Assembly: GCA_964551995.1 (NCBI GenBank)
Contig: CAZKFD010000013.1
Span: 1 to 64,000, forward strand
Direction of reading: 5' to 3'
DNA: 64,000 nt
Source: DATKJS01 sp964551995
GTDB lineage: Bacteria; Acidobacteriota; Aminicenantia; Aminicenantales; Saccharicenantaceae
Positions 10,601 through 19,460 of the stretch are shown here, one piece after another. The notes under the pieces are model-generated. The model ran no database searches. It was given only the letters and a program-made list of their open reading frames with translations, and was not told where the DNA came from. Made by a program: the position numbers and the translations under genes. Numbering within the stretch: the first letter of the stretch is position 1; each line of letters opens with the position of its first letter.

Positions 10601-10980
10601 GTGAAGCTCGACGGGATGTCGTCCGCGGAGTGATACGTCAGGCGCCGGGCCTCGCCGCCGGCGGCCGGCATGACGAAGACGTCGAAGTTACCGTAGCGGT
10701 CCGAGGCGAAGGCGACAAGCTTGCCGCCGTGGCTCCAGACGGGGGAGAAATCGTAAGCGCTCCCGATCGTCAGGGGGACGGCTTGGCCGCCCGAGGAAGC
10801 GACGCGGTAGATATGGCCCTTGTAGCAGAAAAGGATGTTCTGCCCGTCCGGCGAGATCGCCGGATAGCGCATCCACAGGGGCCTCTCCTGGGAGTCGAGA
10901 GGAAGGGCGCTCCAGAGGGCGACGACGAGGACGAGAAGCGCGAGAAGCGGCTTCAGAGGCCGGGGGGTGAGAGATGTCAT
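7690..10980 (-). CDS. Secreted tricorn-like protease (beta-propeller, PDZ, S41)
   Basis: The product has 1096 residues from the ATG at 10978-10980, which follows GGAGGAG. A signal peptide (LLALLVLVVALWSALP) is followed by WD40/TolB-like beta-propeller blades with repeated SPDG motifs to about residue 600. A Lys/Glu-rich charged linker (near 570-610) and more propeller follow, then a helical S41 cap, PDZ (about 815-890) and the S41 core. Candidate catalytic residues are His near 782 (ASHTGC), the NGGGS loop near 950 and Ser near 1005 (NYSDAH). Tricorn proteases degrade oligopeptides; the export signal suggests a periplasmic or secreted role. It stands alone, divergent from the S37 peptidase gene. 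Confidence 0.88.
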   Translation of the reverse strand: MTSLTPRPLKPLLALLVLVVALWSALPLDSQERPLWMRYPAISPDGQNILFCYKGHIYRVASSGGQAVPLTIGSAYDFSPVWSHGGKLVAFASDRYGNFDVFVMPAAGGEARRLTYHSADDIPSSFTADDTRVLFSSTHQDLVTNVQFPSPEFPELYSVPVTGGEAALVLTQPAIAATVSPSGDKIIYHDQKGYESEWRKHHTSSVARDIWVYDLKTKKNTQLTTFKGEDRNPVFDNDGDVFYYLSERSGSFNVYRSSLSHPEQSEPVTSFTKNPVRFLTRSRTGVLCFGFDGEIYTKADGASPRKVEVRIAEDGGQVLQRTLPVQGGITEMRLSPNGKEIAYVFRGEIFVGSVEGGVAKRITNTPWQERSVSFSPDGRSLVYAAEKDNNWDIYMTSIVRKEEPYFFASTILKEESVVATPAEEFQPAFSPDGKEVAYLENRVVLRVVNLATKQTRTILPAEYNYSYSDGDQNYRWSPDGKWFLVQFGHVRLFTPQVGLVSSDGKGQVINLTQSGFANFDPRWGMDGTMTYFACTREGAANLSGGTVTLDIYGLFFTREAYDRFRLSKVDYDLLKEQEDKAKEEKDKADQAQTKEAKGKAAVKKEESKKDIVIEFEGLHDRKARFTIASADIADMALTKAGDKLFYLASFEKGYDLWVTELRTKETKLFLKLGASSAGIELSADGKALFVLADGKMTKIDPESGKAEPVAIGGEMALDEAAERAYMFDHMWREIKQKFLVADLYGADWDSWYATYRKFLPSINNNYDYAEMVSEMLGELNASHTGCYYSRPSPYSAPPADATASLGLFMDYDYAGSGLKVAEILSGGPLDKADLKIRAGDIIEKIDGQVIDGAVDHYKFLNRKAGQLTLLSVYSPATQKRWEEAVKPITLGQENQLLYRRWVKARRAEVDRLSGGRIAYIHVRGMDDASMRTVVEEALGLGIDKEALIVDTRFNGGGSLHDQLSDFLAGKKVFDIVPRGQLVGYEPYDKWIKPSIVLMGECNYSDAHLFPVEYKIRGIGKTLGMPVPGTGTFVWWEQQIDPTIVFGIPQGGWRTPDGKLCEGNQLEPDILVKNDPDVMAAGRDQQIEAAVKELLKK

Positions 10981-11333
10981 GGACTCCTCCGCGAACGTAG
11001 AGTTAGCCATCAGGCTCTGTTGATATATACGTTCCAAGAGGCCATTTGGTTGGCCGTAAGAAGCGGATATTCGGAGCGAACAGCCGGGAACGAATCCTGG
11101 CACGCTCAAAGCCTGGAGGATAGGGACGGTGACTTTTCCATGGATCCACAATGAAGGACTCAAGGGTCGCCGGGCAGGGGAAAAACTGTCGCCTCCGCCC
11201 ATGGCTGAGGATGGCCGCAAAGCTCAGGGTGACCGAAGGTACCGGTTCAGGGCGTTCTCCTTATCTTGACACCTTTCAGGAGAAGGCGGTATCTTCCTTA
11301 AGTGCGGATCGTTCCCGGCCAGAGAGGTGCTTC
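10981..11333. other. Divergent intergenic region between two peptidase genes
   Basis: This 353-bp gap separates the tricorn-like and S37 genes. Open frames crossing it are in-frame extensions of its neighbours without ribosome sites. A sigma-70-type promoter for the S37 gene lies at 11266-11295. No convincing promoter for the minus-strand gene was found. Confidence 0.5.
11266..11295 (+). promoter_or_regulatory. Sigma-70-type promoter of the S37 peptidase operon
   Basis: A perfect -35 TTGACA (11266-11271), an 18-bp spacer and -10 TATCTT (11290-11295) lie 38 bp before the ATG at 11334. Confidence 0.6.
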
Positions 11334-12701
11334 ATGCGGATTCTGAAATCCCTCGCCTTCGTTCTGGTCGTCCAGCTTCTTCTCCTCAGTCCGGCCCTGC
11401 CGCAAGGCGCCCAGCCGGAATCCGAGTTATTCCAAAGAATCCGGTCGCTGCCAGGCGTCGCCGAGGTTCGCGCGGCACGTCTCGATGGCCAGTCGTTTCG
11501 AGAAGCTTGCGAGGTCATGATCGAACAGCCCCTCGACCATCAGAACCCGGACGGCGCCGAGTTCCGCCAACGATTCTTCGTTTCGCACGCGGGCTATGAC
11601 AGGCCTGTCGTCCTCGTGACCGAGGGATACGCGGCCTTTGGAAACAGGGCCGGGGAGCTGACGTGCCTCCTCGGTGCCAACCAAGTCAATGTCGAGCACC
11701 GTTTCTTCGGAAAATCCGTCCCCTCGCCTCTGAATTGGGACGACTTGACCGTTCGTCAAGCCGCCGACGATCTCCACGCCATCGTGCACGCGTTGAAGGC
11801 TCTCTATCCGGGCCCGTGGATCAGCACGGGCGCCAGCAAGGGAGGACAGACGGCCCTCTTTTATAAGTGCTTTTATCCGGACGATGTCGCCGCCACCGTC
11901 GCGTATTCGGCCCCGGTCAACGTCACCCAAGAGGATCCCCGGATTTATCATTTTCTCGAAACGGTCGGTGACGAACCGACGCGGGCGAAGATCAGAGATT
12001 ATCAAAAGGCCTTGTTTCGGAGAGAAGACGAGCTGATGCCCCTGGTCAAGAGCTGGGCCGAGAAGATGAAGTGGACGGTCAGCCTGGGATTGGCGGAGGC
12101 CTACGAGTACGGCGTCCTGGAATACCCCCTGGCTTTTGGGCAATATGGATCGTTCAAGCCCTCAGACATCCCCGGGCCGGAGGCTCCGGCCACGGCGTTG
12201 TTCGATCATTACAAGAAGATCGATACGTTCTTTTTCTATACGGACCAGGGCCAAAAGGCCTTCGAACCCTTCATGTACCAGGCATTTCGAGAGATCGGCT
12301 ACTACAATTATGACGTTTCCGATTTCAACGGCCTCATGAAGGCTTTGGCGAACCCCAGCAATTCCGTCCTCTGCCCCAAGGGCGTGAAGATCGTGTTCGA
12401 CCCGTCGACGATGGACCGTGTCTATCGTTTTCTGCAGTATGAGGCCAACCATGTCATCTATATCTACGGCGAGCTCGACCCCTGGGCCTCGACACAGATT
12501 CCGCTGATCGGGCGGACCGACGCGGTCAAGATCGTCGTCAAGGGCGGCCACCATGGCGTCGGCATCCGCGATTTCACACCGGACCAGCGCGCATCATGCT
12601 TCGCGAGCCTGGAGAAGTGGCTGAACTTGAATCTGTCCCGGGCCGAACCCAATCGGGAGAAAAGCCCTCGAAATCGACTCGCCGGGACAAAAGGAGCATA
12701 A
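11334..12701 (+). CDS. Secreted S37 (PS-10) family peptidase
   Basis: The product has 455 residues from the ATG at 11334 (AGAGGTG ribosome site); upstream in-frame sequence lacks a ribosome site and overlaps the promoter. Signal peptide: SLAFVLVVQLLLLSPALPQG. The alpha/beta-hydrolase core shows VEHRFFGKSVP and the nucleophile motif GASKGG (Ser near 168), with a C-terminal KGGHHGVG carrying the probable catalytic His near 405. These match the S37 / PS-10 family of tripeptidyl-type serine aminopeptidases. Its stop lies 2 bp before the next ATG, so it is co-translated with the GH36-like gene. Substrate unknown. Confidence 0.82.
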   Translation: MRILKSLAFVLVVQLLLLSPALPQGAQPESELFQRIRSLPGVAEVRAARLDGQSFREACEVMIEQPLDHQNPDGAEFRQRFFVSHAGYDRPVVLVTEGYAAFGNRAGELTCLLGANQVNVEHRFFGKSVPSPLNWDDLTVRQAADDLHAIVHALKALYPGPWISTGASKGGQTALFYKCFYPDDVAATVAYSAPVNVTQEDPRIYHFLETVGDEPTRAKIRDYQKALFRREDELMPLVKSWAEKMKWTVSLGLAEAYEYGVLEYPLAFGQYGSFKPSDIPGPEAPATALFDHYKKIDTFFFYTDQGQKAFEPFMYQAFREIGYYNYDVSDFNGLMKALANPSNSVLCPKGVKIVFDPSTMDRVYRFLQYEANHVIYIYGELDPWASTQIPLIGRTDAVKIVVKGGHHGVGIRDFTPDQRASCFASLEKWLNLNLSRAEPNREKSPRNRLAGTKGA

Positions 12702-12703
12702 CG

Positions 12704-15226
12704 ATGAAGAACCGGACTCGGATGGTCGTCGTGCTTAGTCTGCTCGCCCTGATTGGGGGGACGTCCCGAGGACCGGCCGCCGTCGAGCAGGCCCCTCAAG
12801 CCCAGGTCTGGCCTCATCCCGTGCCCTGCCGGGTTCAGGACGGACCAAACAAGGACCTTTTCGTCATCACCCTGGGCGCCGTCGACACCCCTCTCGCGGC
12901 AGGAACTTATGATCCTCAAACGGACGAAGTCCGGCTCAACGACGGGACGGTCATCAAGGACTATTTCAAGGCTCGGTTGGGCGTCAAGTTTTTCAGGCCG
13001 GTCGACAAGGATCATTTCCCGGTCCCCCCGTCGGGATGGTGTTCCTGGTATTATTACTACAAGGACGTCAACGAGGACGAGGTTCTCTCGAACGCCCGTT
13101 GGCTTGGCGCGAACCTCAGGGATTATGGCGCAAGGTACGTCCAGATTGATGACGGCTGGCAAGGTTATGGCAAAGGCGGTCCTCGCGACTGGACGACGCT
13201 AAGCGATAGTTTCAAGGGCGGCATGGGCCGCCTGGCGGCGGGTATCAAGTCCTTCGGTCTGACGCCGGGCATTTGGATAGCGCCCCACGGGCAGAGCAGC
13301 CGGAGCGTCGTTCAAAACGCGAAGGGCGTCTTCTTGCTCAAGAAGGACGGGACGAGCGCCTCGAAAACCTGGGAAGGAGATTACTTGGTCGATCCCTCGA
13401 ACCCCCGGTCGAGCCAGTACCTGAAGGACCTGTTCGCGACACTCGTGGGTTGGGGCTACGATTACTTCAAAATCGACGGCCAGCCGGTCGTGGTCAACGA
13501 ATACCGTTCAAATGGCGCCTCCATGAAAAAGAAGGGCGGAGATCCCGAGATCCTCTATCGAAAAACCCTGGACAGCATCCGCTCGGCCATCGGTCCCGAT
13601 CGCTACCTCCTCGGGTGCTGGGGCATCCCCCTCGAGGGCGCGGGGATCATGAACGGCGCCCGAACGGGAGGCGATGTCGTCCTCGGCTGGGAGGGGTTCC
13701 TGACGGCCTTTGGCGCCACCATGGACCATTATTATCAGCACAACATTCTTTGGTACACAGACCCCGACGTGATGTTGCTCCGTCCACCCCTGACCGTGGG
13801 GCAAGCGAGGGCGTGGGTGACGCTGCAGGGGCTGACGGGACAAGCCCTGTTCGCCAGTGACCGGATGCCTGATCTCCCCGAGGACCGGGTCGAAGTCCTG
13901 AAGCGGGTCTTCCCCGCAGTGGACGCTAGGCCCCTGGATCTGTTCCCGTCTCCCAGGTCCAAGCGGATTTGGGACCTCAAGATCCGCCACCTCGGCCGGG
14001 CCTACGACGTTGTGGGCCTGTTCAACCTCGATCCATCCGCATCCGAGACGACTCTCGTCCGATGGGCGGACTTGGGCCTCCCCGATAAGAAACCCGTTCA
14101 TGTCTTTGACTTCTGGAATCAGGAATACCTCGGCGCTTGGGAGGCCGGAATGGCTGTGGATGTCCCTCCGGCCGCCTGCCGCGTCCTCACCCTCGTTCCC
14201 GATTCCGGCGAGATTCAGATGATTTCGACGAGCCGCCACATCACCCAAGGCTGGGTGGACCTCGCCGCCCTCAACTCCGAGAACGGAGGCCGCCATTTCA
14301 GGGGGAAAAGTCACCTCATCAAGGACGACCCCTACGAGATCCATTTTGTGTTCCCCCGCGGTCGGAATTTCGTCGTCAAGAGCGCAACGGCGAAGGACGC
14401 CTCGGGAGAGCTCGCGGTCGAAATCTGCAACCATCAAGGATGGTCTGCCGTGCGGCTCCGGCCGTCGCGGACGGGCGACGCCGATTGGGACGTGTCTTTC
14501 GATCCGGCCGGCTCCTACAAGTTCGCGGTCCGGGAACCGGGAGGGATCAGAGTCCTGAGGCGCGGCCTGGACGGGGCTGACCTGGAGTGGAATCCCCAGT
14601 ACTACCTCAACGACGGCTACGACGTTTTTGTCAACGGGACCCTCGCCGGCCATACTCCCAAAGCCTCGTTCCCGCTCCACGGCCTGGATCCGAAGACGCC
14701 CACCACGGTCGAGGTGCGAACCGTCTGGGACGACGGTTCAACGAGCCCCAAGGCGGCCCGGACAACGTTCACGCTGCTGGAGCTGATGCCCGAAGAAATT
14801 CCAATCTCCGAGCTCGAACCATCCCGGATGACCTCCGACGCCAGGGGGATCCCACGCGAGTGGATCCTGTCGCGTCAGTCTCTTCTGGTCGGCGGCCGAC
14901 GGTTTGACGACGGCCTCGGCCTGCGGTCCGGCTCGGAAGTCGGGTATGACATCAACGGACTATTCGCAACCTTCTCGGCCGACGTGGGCATCGACGATTC
15001 AAGCCCGGAAATGAAGGAATCGGAAACGCTCGAGTTTTCCGTGGTCGGAGATAGAAAAGTCCTCTGGACGAGCGGACCCGTCCGGAAATCGGACGGGCTG
15101 AAAAGGGTTGAGATCCCCGTTTCGGGAGCCAGCATTCTCGTTCTCAAGGTCGCCGGAGGCGGCGAGCCGCGCAGTTGGCGACGCCCTCAAGGGGATTGGC
15201 TGAATGGAAGGCTCGCGAGGCGATAG
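12704..15226 (+). CDS. Secreted GH36/GH27-like glycosidase with NPCBM domain
   Basis: An 840-residue exported enzyme (signal peptide near 7-26). A TIM-barrel section from about residue 105 shows GWCSWYYYYKDV, QIDDGWQGYG (near 148) and YFKIDG (Asp near 258, the likely nucleophile), as in alpha-galactosidases and raffinose-synthase-like members of clan GH-D. A beta-sandwich follows, and residues 705-838 resemble an NPCBM carbohydrate-binding module (SLLVGGRRFDDGLGLRSGSEV). AAGGAG precedes the start and overlaps the end of the S37 gene, so the two are coupled. The sugar specificity cannot be read from sequence. It ends about 260 bp before the next gene. Confidence 0.78.
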   Translation: MKNRTRMVVVLSLLALIGGTSRGPAAVEQAPQAQVWPHPVPCRVQDGPNKDLFVITLGAVDTPLAAGTYDPQTDEVRLNDGTVIKDYFKARLGVKFFRPVDKDHFPVPPSGWCSWYYYYKDVNEDEVLSNARWLGANLRDYGARYVQIDDGWQGYGKGGPRDWTTLSDSFKGGMGRLAAGIKSFGLTPGIWIAPHGQSSRSVVQNAKGVFLLKKDGTSASKTWEGDYLVDPSNPRSSQYLKDLFATLVGWGYDYFKIDGQPVVVNEYRSNGASMKKKGGDPEILYRKTLDSIRSAIGPDRYLLGCWGIPLEGAGIMNGARTGGDVVLGWEGFLTAFGATMDHYYQHNILWYTDPDVMLLRPPLTVGQARAWVTLQGLTGQALFASDRMPDLPEDRVEVLKRVFPAVDARPLDLFPSPRSKRIWDLKIRHLGRAYDVVGLFNLDPSASETTLVRWADLGLPDKKPVHVFDFWNQEYLGAWEAGMAVDVPPAACRVLTLVPDSGEIQMISTSRHITQGWVDLAALNSENGGRHFRGKSHLIKDDPYEIHFVFPRGRNFVVKSATAKDASGELAVEICNHQGWSAVRLRPSRTGDADWDVSFDPAGSYKFAVREPGGIRVLRRGLDGADLEWNPQYYLNDGYDVFVNGTLAGHTPKASFPLHGLDPKTPTTVEVRTVWDDGSTSPKAARTTFTLLELMPEEIPISELEPSRMTSDARGIPREWILSRQSLLVGGRRFDDGLGLRSGSEVGYDINGLFATFSADVGIDDSSPEMKESETLEFSVVGDRKVLWTSGPVRKSDGLKRVEIPVSGASILVLKVAGGGEPRSWRRPQGDWLNGRLARR

Positions 15227-15414
15227 GAATTCCGCCTCCTTCACGTCTGAAGCCCGGGACTTCCCACTCATAATGCCAAAATCCCGCTTGCGGAGTGATG
15301 CAAATCCCGGCCGGTCGGCACGCGGAGGTTTCGCCGCGGGCTTTCGGCCCTGAAAGCCGCGGCCTGAATGTCGCCCTTCAGCCCGGCCTCACCCGGCTGG
15401 GCCGAGTATTGATC

Positions 15415-15444
15415 TTGATTCTCTCTTGGGGCACGCATTATCAT
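15415..15444 (+). promoter_or_regulatory. Sigma-70-type promoter of the membrane-protein gene at 15490
   Basis: TTGATT (15415-15420), an 18-bp spacer and TATCAT (15439-15444) lie 45 bp before the chosen ATG. This excludes the longer open frame that starts at 15295. Confidence 0.55.
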
Positions 15445-15489
15445 TCCCTACGATGGGATAGGGCGATAAAAACGGAAGTTTCAGTTTCC

Positions 15490-16686
15490 ATGACGAAAGA
15501 AATCCGTCTCCCCGCTCCGCATCCCCGTTTCCGGCCCCGGATCGAAGGCGGGATGCGTCGGCCGGGACACCCGGGAACGGCGGTCCGGATCGGGGAGGAT
15601 CTCTACGAGATTGTGACCGTCGAAAAATCCGGTGGAGAGTGGGTCTATCGAATGGAGCCCTGGACGGGCCGGGACACCATCCGCGCTTACGTCGAATGGA
15701 CGGAGGAATCGGAGCGCGAATTTATGGCCAGTCTGCGCACCGACCGGATCCAGGGACGGAAAAACCTCCTGGCCTGGGCGGCGCAGCCATTCCTCGGCTT
15801 CCTGCCGGCCAGAAGCCAGGAACGATTTTATCACGAAACAGGGTTGGATCCGGCCCGCGCGACGTTCTGGTCGGCCGCGCTGGAAACAGCAGTCGCCGTT
15901 CCGTTCGTACTCGTGTTCGTCATCAACCTGGCGACCGGCGGAAAGGCCGGCTTGGGGATATCTATCCCAGCTTGGGTCGGCGTACTGGCTGTTGCGGCCG
16001 CAGCGGAAGGTTTCTTCCGGCTGGCGGCGGTCGTATCGACGAGCGAACCCATCGGAAGCCTGTTATCGGCCCTCCTCAGGCTCCGGTTGAAGTCCGAAGG
16101 GCCACAATACGACCCAAGAGACGAGATTTTGCCGATCGAAGGAGCGCTGAAGATCGTTTCTCCCGTGCCGAAGGTCTGGTGGGAAAGGGCGGGAGGAGTG
16201 ATATACCAGGGAGAGCCGTTTACCCTAACGGAGTCGGGCCGCGAAAAAACGAAGTTTTTTTACCGATTCCGAAAGGGTGGAGAGAGCTTCCCCACCCTGG
16301 ACCCGGAATTGGAGAAGATCCGGAATAGGTCTTCAGAGCTTTCCTATGTCTTCGCTCCTCTCTGGGGGTTTCTCCCCTCCGACCTCCAGAAAACCCTCGA
16401 ATTCTACGGGCGGTACAGGCCTCGTCCGTACGTCATCTTCTCTATCGGCTTCAATGTCCTGGTGGCCCTCGCGATCGTGGGGCCTGGGCTAGAAAGTGTG
16501 TCCCGGGGGATATTCGAGACCGGGAGCTTGGCCTTGTTGGCCGTCGCCCTTGCTCTTTTCATCGAGAGCGTCCTGCGGCTTCTGCGGCTCATGTGGGGCG
16601 GGCAGGCCACGGGGAGTTTTCTCGCTTTTCTCGTCAAGCCGATCTATAGGCTGGCTATCAAGAGCAGACCGGCTTCGCCTTCATGA
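15490..16686 (+). CDS. Unknown integral membrane protein
   Basis: The product has 398 residues. I do not recognise the family. The first 120 residues are polar, with a beta-rich stretch (VRIGEDLYEIVTVEKSGGEW) and a conserved-looking WAAQPFLGFLPARSQERF. Two hydrophobic segments lie near 135-185, a soluble middle section carries a second FLPSDLQKTLEFYG element resembling the first FLPARSQERF, and two membrane segments close the chain near 315-375. The repeat of an 'FLP...F' unit before each membrane pair suggests an internal duplication. It is monocistronic and converges on the GH98-like gene. The start follows from the promoter at 15415-15444; the ribosome site is weak. Confidence 0.65.
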   Translation: MTKEIRLPAPHPRFRPRIEGGMRRPGHPGTAVRIGEDLYEIVTVEKSGGEWVYRMEPWTGRDTIRAYVEWTEESEREFMASLRTDRIQGRKNLLAWAAQPFLGFLPARSQERFYHETGLDPARATFWSAALETAVAVPFVLVFVINLATGGKAGLGISIPAWVGVLAVAAAAEGFFRLAAVVSTSEPIGSLLSALLRLRLKSEGPQYDPRDEILPIEGALKIVSPVPKVWWERAGGVIYQGEPFTLTESGREKTKFFYRFRKGGESFPTLDPELEKIRNRSSELSYVFAPLWGFLPSDLQKTLEFYGRYRPRPYVIFSIGFNVLVALAIVGPGLESVSRGIFETGSLALLAVALALFIESVLRLLRLMWGGQATGSFLAFLVKPIYRLAIKSRPASPS

Positions 16687-16745
16687 ATCCTGAGGATCGA
16701 ATTTTCCCTCGAAGCCGCCCCCAGGTAGCCGGACTTAAATTACGT

Positions 16746-19055
16746 TCATTGACCGGCTTCAGAGGATTTCCTTTTCGAGCGCCTGATGGCGATATCCCAG
16801 GGTTTTCGGTCCGCCGAGATATCGAGGTGTCGAACAGGGCCGGACCATGTTGTTGCGGATGCCCCCCGTAAGTTCCAGCCGGAGGCGGGAGACAGGCCCC
16901 TATCGGCCGGCGCCAGCCAAAAGACCGGCTGATCGAAATCCATGACCAGGCGCGAGCCTCTCCTCGCGAAAAACCACAATCGCGCCTGCTCGTCGCTTAT
17001 ATCCAGAGCGGTGACCCACCCGTTCAGCCCCAGCCTGCCGACGACGGGGATGCCGGCGAGCTTTATCGAGAATGACTCCTCCCCGGGCCAGTTCACGCGG
17101 CTGTTGAACACAAAAGTCGCCTTGCCTGCTCTGAAAACAGCTGCCTTGTCCGAAGAACAAGAGGGGCGAGACGCCCCGGGACCGGGAACGGCCCCCGTTG
17201 TGCGGTCGGAGTCCGCGGGTGTCCCCGCCGCAGGAAGAAAAGGAATCCAGTAGCAGTCTCCCGACGCCGGGATCATCTGGAAGGGGTAGGCCAGACCCAG
17301 GGTTTTGGCAAATAAACGGCGCATCGCAGGCGTGTAGTCGCTGCGAAAGACCAAGTCCGCGGGGTCGAGGACGTGCTTCCTAACAACAGCGGCCTGCACT
17401 TCGGATAAGCCGGGAATCACGGCGTCCTTCAACATGCGAAACAAAGGCCAGATCAGGTTTTCCAACTCCGGATGAGATGAGGTCTCCCCCCAAAAATCGT
17501 CCGTGGGCTCAAACGAATAAATCTCCGCTCCTGCCGAGGCCCCCAGCAGCGCCAGCTCTTGGAAGACGGCGAGCGGAGCATCCCGGCGCTCTCCCTCCTT
17601 GTACCCCCGTTGAACCCCTTCGCTGGCAAATCCCGCCTCTGTCCAGTAGTAGCTTTCCGGCTGCACACCCCAGGCCGCCACGGTCTGGCTGAGCCACAGC
17701 CCGAGGAGCCCGGCGGGAGCCAAATACGGCTCGAAGGCGCCGTTCATCTTCCACAAGGGGTAGACGTAACCGTAGTTCGCCCTCAGGAACTCGGCGAAGT
17801 CTGGGCGGGCTTCGGCTTCCAGCCAGATGTTGCCCCCCCAGTTGGCATCGGCCCAGAACACCGGACGTCCCGATTCCCGGCCTAAGGCGATCAGCCGCTC
17901 CAAATAGCCCGTAACCTCCGGATTGTCAACCCCGCCCTGCACCTGCTGCTCACAGATGTAAAACGCCTTGAGGGCGGGATATTGGCGCGCCCATCGGGCC
18001 AGCAGAGCCAAGGGCACGCGGTCCCAATGACCGGCAATGATATCGTGCGGCCCGTTGACCTGGAGGGCAATCGGCGTTCCCGCCGCCTGCGCGACGGCCA
18101 AGATCGTGGCGATAGACTCCCGCGAGCCGCCCACCCGGAATAAAAAACCGGGCCGCACGTCGCGGGGGATAAGCGCCCAAGCGGACCCGGCATCGTCGAT
18201 GGTCGGATTCAAGATGATGAGGGGATTCCGGACGCCGGGAGAAACGTCGGGCGCCTGCGGAGCCTGTTCCGCGCGAACGGCAAAGTGCATCATCCTCGAC
18301 CATGGCCCCAGACTGCCGGCGGAGCTTTGCGCTCGCACGCGCCATGCATACTTCCCCGGAGAAAGCCATCGACGCGGCCAAAACCCCTGGGCGTCGCTCG
18401 TGAAGTAAGCCGCGATGTGCATCCTCCGGACGCTCTCTCCTTCCCGCCGCCACTCGAGATCGTAGCCGGCGATTGACCCGGGCTTCGGGCACGCCCACAG
18501 GAAGTCTCCCGCCGGGGGGGTCACTTCCTGCCCTTCGGCGGGAGAAACGGGCTCTGGAGACCCGGGGGAAAACACCGGCGCCGGCTCCAAACGCAATTCT
18601 CGAAGGCGCAAGTAGCCCGGGTTGTCGCCTGGGATGCCGATAACGATTCCGATCCGCTTGTCGTGCGCCCACTCCGCCGGCACAGGGAAGGTGAACTCGC
18701 GTTCCTGGCTGCCGCAGTACAGCTGGCGACGTTCCCCCGTGCTGCGCTCATACGTGAACGTCCATCCCGTTTCCGTCACGGCCCCCTGGTGGATCCCCTT
18801 CACGACCATGGCCTGGCCCCCCGGCAGGAAAGCCCGGCATTCAATGGTGCGCGGCTCGGGATGAGCAAGCGAGCTCACCTCGAGATCCATTTCCCGGCCG
18901 TGAACCGCCAGCCGGACGCCCGCCGAGGTGCTCCATGCGCATCGAGCCAGGTCGGTCGCAGAGTCTGTGCCCTCCTGAGCCTGGGCCACGGCCAAACAAG
19001 CCACGAGGGCGGCGAGAACATGCAGAACGGGCACCATCTTATGACCCACAGGCAT
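16746..19055 (-). CDS. Secreted GH98-like glycoside hydrolase with fibronectin-like domain
   Basis: A 769-residue exported protein (signal peptide VLHVLAALVACLAVAQA). Residues 25-155 look like a beta-sandwich sugar-binding domain. Residues 160-255 resemble a fibronectin type III module (PVSPAEGQEVTPPAGDFLW ... GKYAWRVRAQSSAG). The TIM-barrel that follows has AWALIPRDVRPGFLFRVG near 290, the pattern of the GH98 catalytic domain, plus FWADANWGGNIW and IYSFEPTDDFWGE near 512. GH98 enzymes are endo-beta-galactosidases or xylanases; which applies here is unknown. The start has GGAG at good spacing. Family assignment is from remembered motifs. Confidence 0.65.
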   Translation of the reverse strand: MPVGHKMVPVLHVLAALVACLAVAQAQEGTDSATDLARCAWSTSAGVRLAVHGREMDLEVSSLAHPEPRTIECRAFLPGGQAMVVKGIHQGAVTETGWTFTYERSTGERRQLYCGSQEREFTFPVPAEWAHDKRIGIVIGIPGDNPGYLRLRELRLEPAPVFSPGSPEPVSPAEGQEVTPPAGDFLWACPKPGSIAGYDLEWRREGESVRRMHIAAYFTSDAQGFWPRRWLSPGKYAWRVRAQSSAGSLGPWSRMMHFAVRAEQAPQAPDVSPGVRNPLIILNPTIDDAGSAWALIPRDVRPGFLFRVGGSRESIATILAVAQAAGTPIALQVNGPHDIIAGHWDRVPLALLARWARQYPALKAFYICEQQVQGGVDNPEVTGYLERLIALGRESGRPVFWADANWGGNIWLEAEARPDFAEFLRANYGYVYPLWKMNGAFEPYLAPAGLLGLWLSQTVAAWGVQPESYYWTEAGFASEGVQRGYKEGERRDAPLAVFQELALLGASAGAEIYSFEPTDDFWGETSSHPELENLIWPLFRMLKDAVIPGLSEVQAAVVRKHVLDPADLVFRSDYTPAMRRLFAKTLGLAYPFQMIPASGDCYWIPFLPAAGTPADSDRTTGAVPGPGASRPSCSSDKAAVFRAGKATFVFNSRVNWPGEESFSIKLAGIPVVGRLGLNGWVTALDISDEQARLWFFARRGSRLVMDFDQPVFWLAPADRGLSPASGWNLRGASATTWSGPVRHLDISADRKPWDIAIRRSKRKSSEAGQ

Positions 19056-19460
19056 CGCCGTGCTCCAGTTTTGGAAAGAGAGCTCTAGCCGCCCTTCTTC
19101 GAGCGACCCCGGAGATTATTATAATCCTCTCGACGTCCGATCCAGAGCCGTCATTCGACTCCCCCCTGTCAATATCCGTTCGGGCCGAGCCCGCGACAAG
19201 AGAAAGAGCCAAGCTCAGGGAGCATGCCGGTCAATTCCCTTGATTCCGGTCCAAAACGGAGGTGAGATTTTTCGTGCTGGAATCGGCATCCGCGAAGGAG
19301 CGGAGGAGGAACCCTGGCGAAGATAGTTCCCGGGAAGTCGGCGGGGAGCGTCGGCGCCCAGGGCTGGGCGCAGAGTCGGTCCGACTCGCCGGCACAATCG
19401 GGGCTGATCAGGGCCGCGGAGACGAAAGCGAAAAAGAAGCCAGTTTTTTATAAGGGCATC
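19056..19460. other. Intergenic region, no gene seen
   Basis: This 405-bp gap lies between two minus-strand glycosidase genes. A TATAAT (minus strand, 19118-19123) could be a -10 element for the GH98-like gene, but its -35 partner is poor. Frames through the gap lack ribosome sites. Confidence 0.4.

Noticed and set aside
12596..12703. Upstream extension of the GH36-like gene into the S37 gene
   Set aside because: The ATG at 12704 has a ribosome site and opens a signal peptide; the extension has neither.
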